A program made the position numbers and the translations under genes. A DNA stretch of 64,000 nucleotides, taken from positions 9,414,255 to 9,478,254 of the forward strand of contig NC_029521.1 in assembly GCF_001577835.2 (NCBI RefSeq). Direction: 5' to 3'. This DNA comes from Coturnix japonica (taxonomy: Eukaryota; Chordata; Aves; Galliformes; Phasianidae). Below the pieces are notes generated by a model that was not told the DNA's origin, searched no databases, and worked only from the letters and a program-made list of their open reading frames with translations. Positions 61,746-64,000 of this stretch are shown piece by piece (the stretch's first letter is position 1; every line of letters begins with the position of its first letter).

Positions 61746-64000
61746 AGTTAAAAAGCTCTGAATCTGGTATGTACAAAACTTTACACGTTGCAGCACTGGC
61801 CAAGGAGGCAGGCAGCACAACATGGGGCAAAGTGGGCATGCTGCAGCCTCTGCATGACTGGGAGAATGCCACTGGCACACAGCAGCCCTGCACCGACACC
61901 TCCATGGTAGCGAGGCTGAGCCAGCCCCAAGGCACCAACCTCCTCTGCCGTACAGCAATGAACCACCGCAAAAACTAATGCAAGAAAGCCATAATGCCCA
62001 GGACAGCACCAAACAGAGGAGTGTAGCTGACAACTTTCTGGAGGTTGGGTGAGTATGCATGCACGCTGCACCCTGCAGACGTTACAGTCCTGCACTGACA
62101 CAGCTGCTGAAGCCGCAGGGGTTCAGCTCTGCATGGGGCTGGGAGGCTCCTCAGACTGTGAACAGCACCTGCAGTGAAGCATTATCTTTGGCACAATAAA
62201 TAAATGCTGGCACTCCCAGACGAGGGCCCTGTGAGGGGCATGAGATGCGGCAGGATATGAGGTGTGTTGGTTGCTGGCTCAGACATGGGGTTCCATACCA
62301 TTTTTCATGGCATCCACTTAATGCAGCAGTTGGGGCATCCTGCCTCAGCCCAGGGGTGATGTGGGGCAAAAGCATCTTAACGTCCCTTCGGTTCTTTTGG
62401 TACCATTTGGTAGCACCAGAAAAGGGTGATGGGGGCTTGCATGCCAACATGAAATGCTCCAGCCTCCAACATCTCCCAGCACCATGTATGTTGCAGATGC
62501 AGCGCTCTGCTCATGCACTAATGGCACTGCAGATCACTCATCCCAAAAAGCAGTGTGTCCTAAAGCCACTGTGCTCATGGGGCATGCCCAATACTATGGC
62601 CACCTTGCCAGCAAGCCTTGGACATGCACAGAACCACAGCTGAATTATAGCTGGGTTTGGAAAGTGAATTGGAGATAGCAGAGGACAAAGGAGCAGCTCC
62701 CTGTGTATGTACTTTGTGGGCTTCCTTCTTGGAAACTGAGCACCAAAAATAGACCTTTCTGTCTACCTACCAACCTGCCCTCAGACTCCCACTCCTTTCT
62801 CCTGACACAAAAGGAAGGTGCCCACCACTTCCTGTGCTCCCAGACAAGGAAAAAGTGGATTTGAGGCATCCCCAAAACTGAAGGACACACTTACTGCTCT
62901 AGAGATGCCCATCCTGCCTCTCATGCAGCCAGGAAGGCAACACCATCACTGCCTCAGGTGCACCAAGCCATGCACACCTCACAGCATCAGCCTGGCCCAC
63001 CTCAGATCTACCTCAGCAGCCTAGAGCCTCCTCCCTACCAGCACCCGCAGCCCATGGAGGGGCAGAGTGTCCTCAGCTGAGGTCCAACTCCCCTGCAAGC
63101 TGCATGGAGCCCTATGCTTCTAAAGTGCTGTGCATATATCTAGTACTTGGCACAATATTTTTAATGGCATTAATCCCAACCCTTTTCCCACCATGGGGCA
63201 AACGGTGGAGGTGCAAGAGGGCAGCTCTCCAGCATAGCCATGACCCTAACCCCTTGGTGCTCTTCTTAGAGCTGAGCCCAGCATGATGCTAGTGGCATCT
63301 CTCCTGACACTTGGGCTTTCCTTGTTTTTCCCATGGATCTCCACAACACCTTGGTGCTCCGCAGACACTGGGCATATGGGAGAAGAGGGTCACGGTCTTG
63401 GGGATGCCAGAAGTTGGTATTAGTACAAAGCTGGCCAAGGACACTATTGGCTGAAAAGTCACTGCTGGGTGACAGATATTTTGGAAACCCTGTTTCTGGT
63501 CTTTGGCCTTGTCCTTATTGCTCATGCTATGGTTGGTCCTCCTAGAAGAGGTCTCAGAAGAGAGTCTTTGCAGGGAGACCACAGGTTCCTGAGCATCCTT
63601 GTGCTCCTACCCAAAGCTGGGTCTCTGCAAGCACCATGACAAATGTGCCGGTACTTGAAGGAGACAGGGGCTGGCCAAAGAGCCAGGGTCCTCCTTCCAA
63701 TTCCTTTCTGTCTTACTGCTTGAAGGGAGAGGAAAAAGGCAACCTTAAAGCCCTCCATTTAGCACCTTGGAAGTTGTTGGCCCATAGCTCATGGCCCAGG
63801 GCTCTGAGCCACACATGGAGGTAAAACCCTGTCTATAGCAGCCAAGCTGGTTTTTGCTCCATTTGACCTTTTTTTCCCTCGTGGCACTGCCAAAAAAAAT
63901 GCCACAGCTGGGAGAGGGGAAATGAAAATCATGAGAAAACAGCAGTTTCCCCAGGAATTTTGGAAGAGCCAGGTCATTTCCAAACCTGTCTGCCCAGGAA
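61745..64000. other. Region right of the StAR-like gene, nothing recognised
   Basis: Short frames only, no family similarity, no splice-consistent chain and no clear repeat. By synteny with human the next gene might be ADAMTS14, and part of this stretch could be its 3' UTR on the - strand, but no ADAMTS coding sequence is seen. Confidence 0.5.

Noticed and set aside
61745-64000. Possible ADAMTS14 3' end on the minus strand
   Set aside because: Expected from human gene order, but no ADAMTS or PLAC-domain coding sequence and no clear minus-strand poly(A) context could be seen.
1-64000. Retroviral or LTR elements, DNA transposons, CRISPR arrays, tRNA and rRNA genes
   Set aside because: No paired terminal repeats, recognisable gag/pol-like frames, transposase, spaced identical repeats or structural RNA signatures were noticed. 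Short or very old pieces could be missed by eye.

Overview
This is vertebrate nuclear DNA, most likely from a bird and plausibly a galliform such as chicken. The genes have many exons with GT/AG introns. The recognisable interspersed repeats are all fragments of CR1, the typical avian LINE. The genes are compact and several introns are short. No bacterial operons, CRISPR arrays, tRNA or rRNA genes were seen. Four protein-coding genes can be assembled exon by exon, with reading phase agreeing at every junction. Everything else looks like intron or intergenic DNA.

Layout from left to right. (1) 1 to about 8.95 kb is intergenic, with one clear CR1 fragment. (2) PCBD1 (pterin-4a-carbinolamine dehydratase/DCoH) is on the + strand, 9.3-12.9 kb, with a CpG-rich promoter whose left edge touches a CR1 remnant. 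(3) SGPL1 (sphingosine-1-phosphate lyase) is on the - strand, with coding exons from 40.99 kb down to 16.6 kb, a 3' UTR perhaps reaching about 13.8 kb, and a CpG-rich promoter near 40.5-41.1 kb. PCBD1 and SGPL1 are tail to tail, as in human 10q22. (4) 41.1-46.5 kb is intergenic. (5) A complete 18-exon paralog of microsomal triglyceride transfer protein (MTTP-like) is on the + strand, 46.6-55.1 kb. (6) 55.1-58.8 kb is intergenic. (7) A complete seven-exon paralog of the steroidogenic acute regulatory protein StAR is on the + strand, 59.0-61.5 kb. (8) 61.6-64.0 kb has no recognised gene.

From memory of the human map, SGPL1 and PCBD1 are neighbours there too, but no MTTP-like or StAR-like gene lies beside SGPL1. 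The right half therefore holds two lipid-transfer genes that look intact here and absent at the human locus. Together with SGPL1 they place three lipid-handling proteins side by side: a lyase ending sphingolipid breakdown in the ER membrane, an ER-lumen neutral-lipid transfer protein of the vitellogenin/apoB/MTP superfamily, and a START-domain sterol carrier. The sequence shows proximity only, not functional linkage.

The most notable points are: an apparent GC-AG intron in the MTTP-like gene; loss of the second StAR protein kinase A serine in the StAR-like protein while its START-domain charged residues remain; promoter motifs of both lipid genes that resemble those known for MTTP and STAR; and start codons of both PCBD1 and SGPL1 that are immediately followed by an intron.
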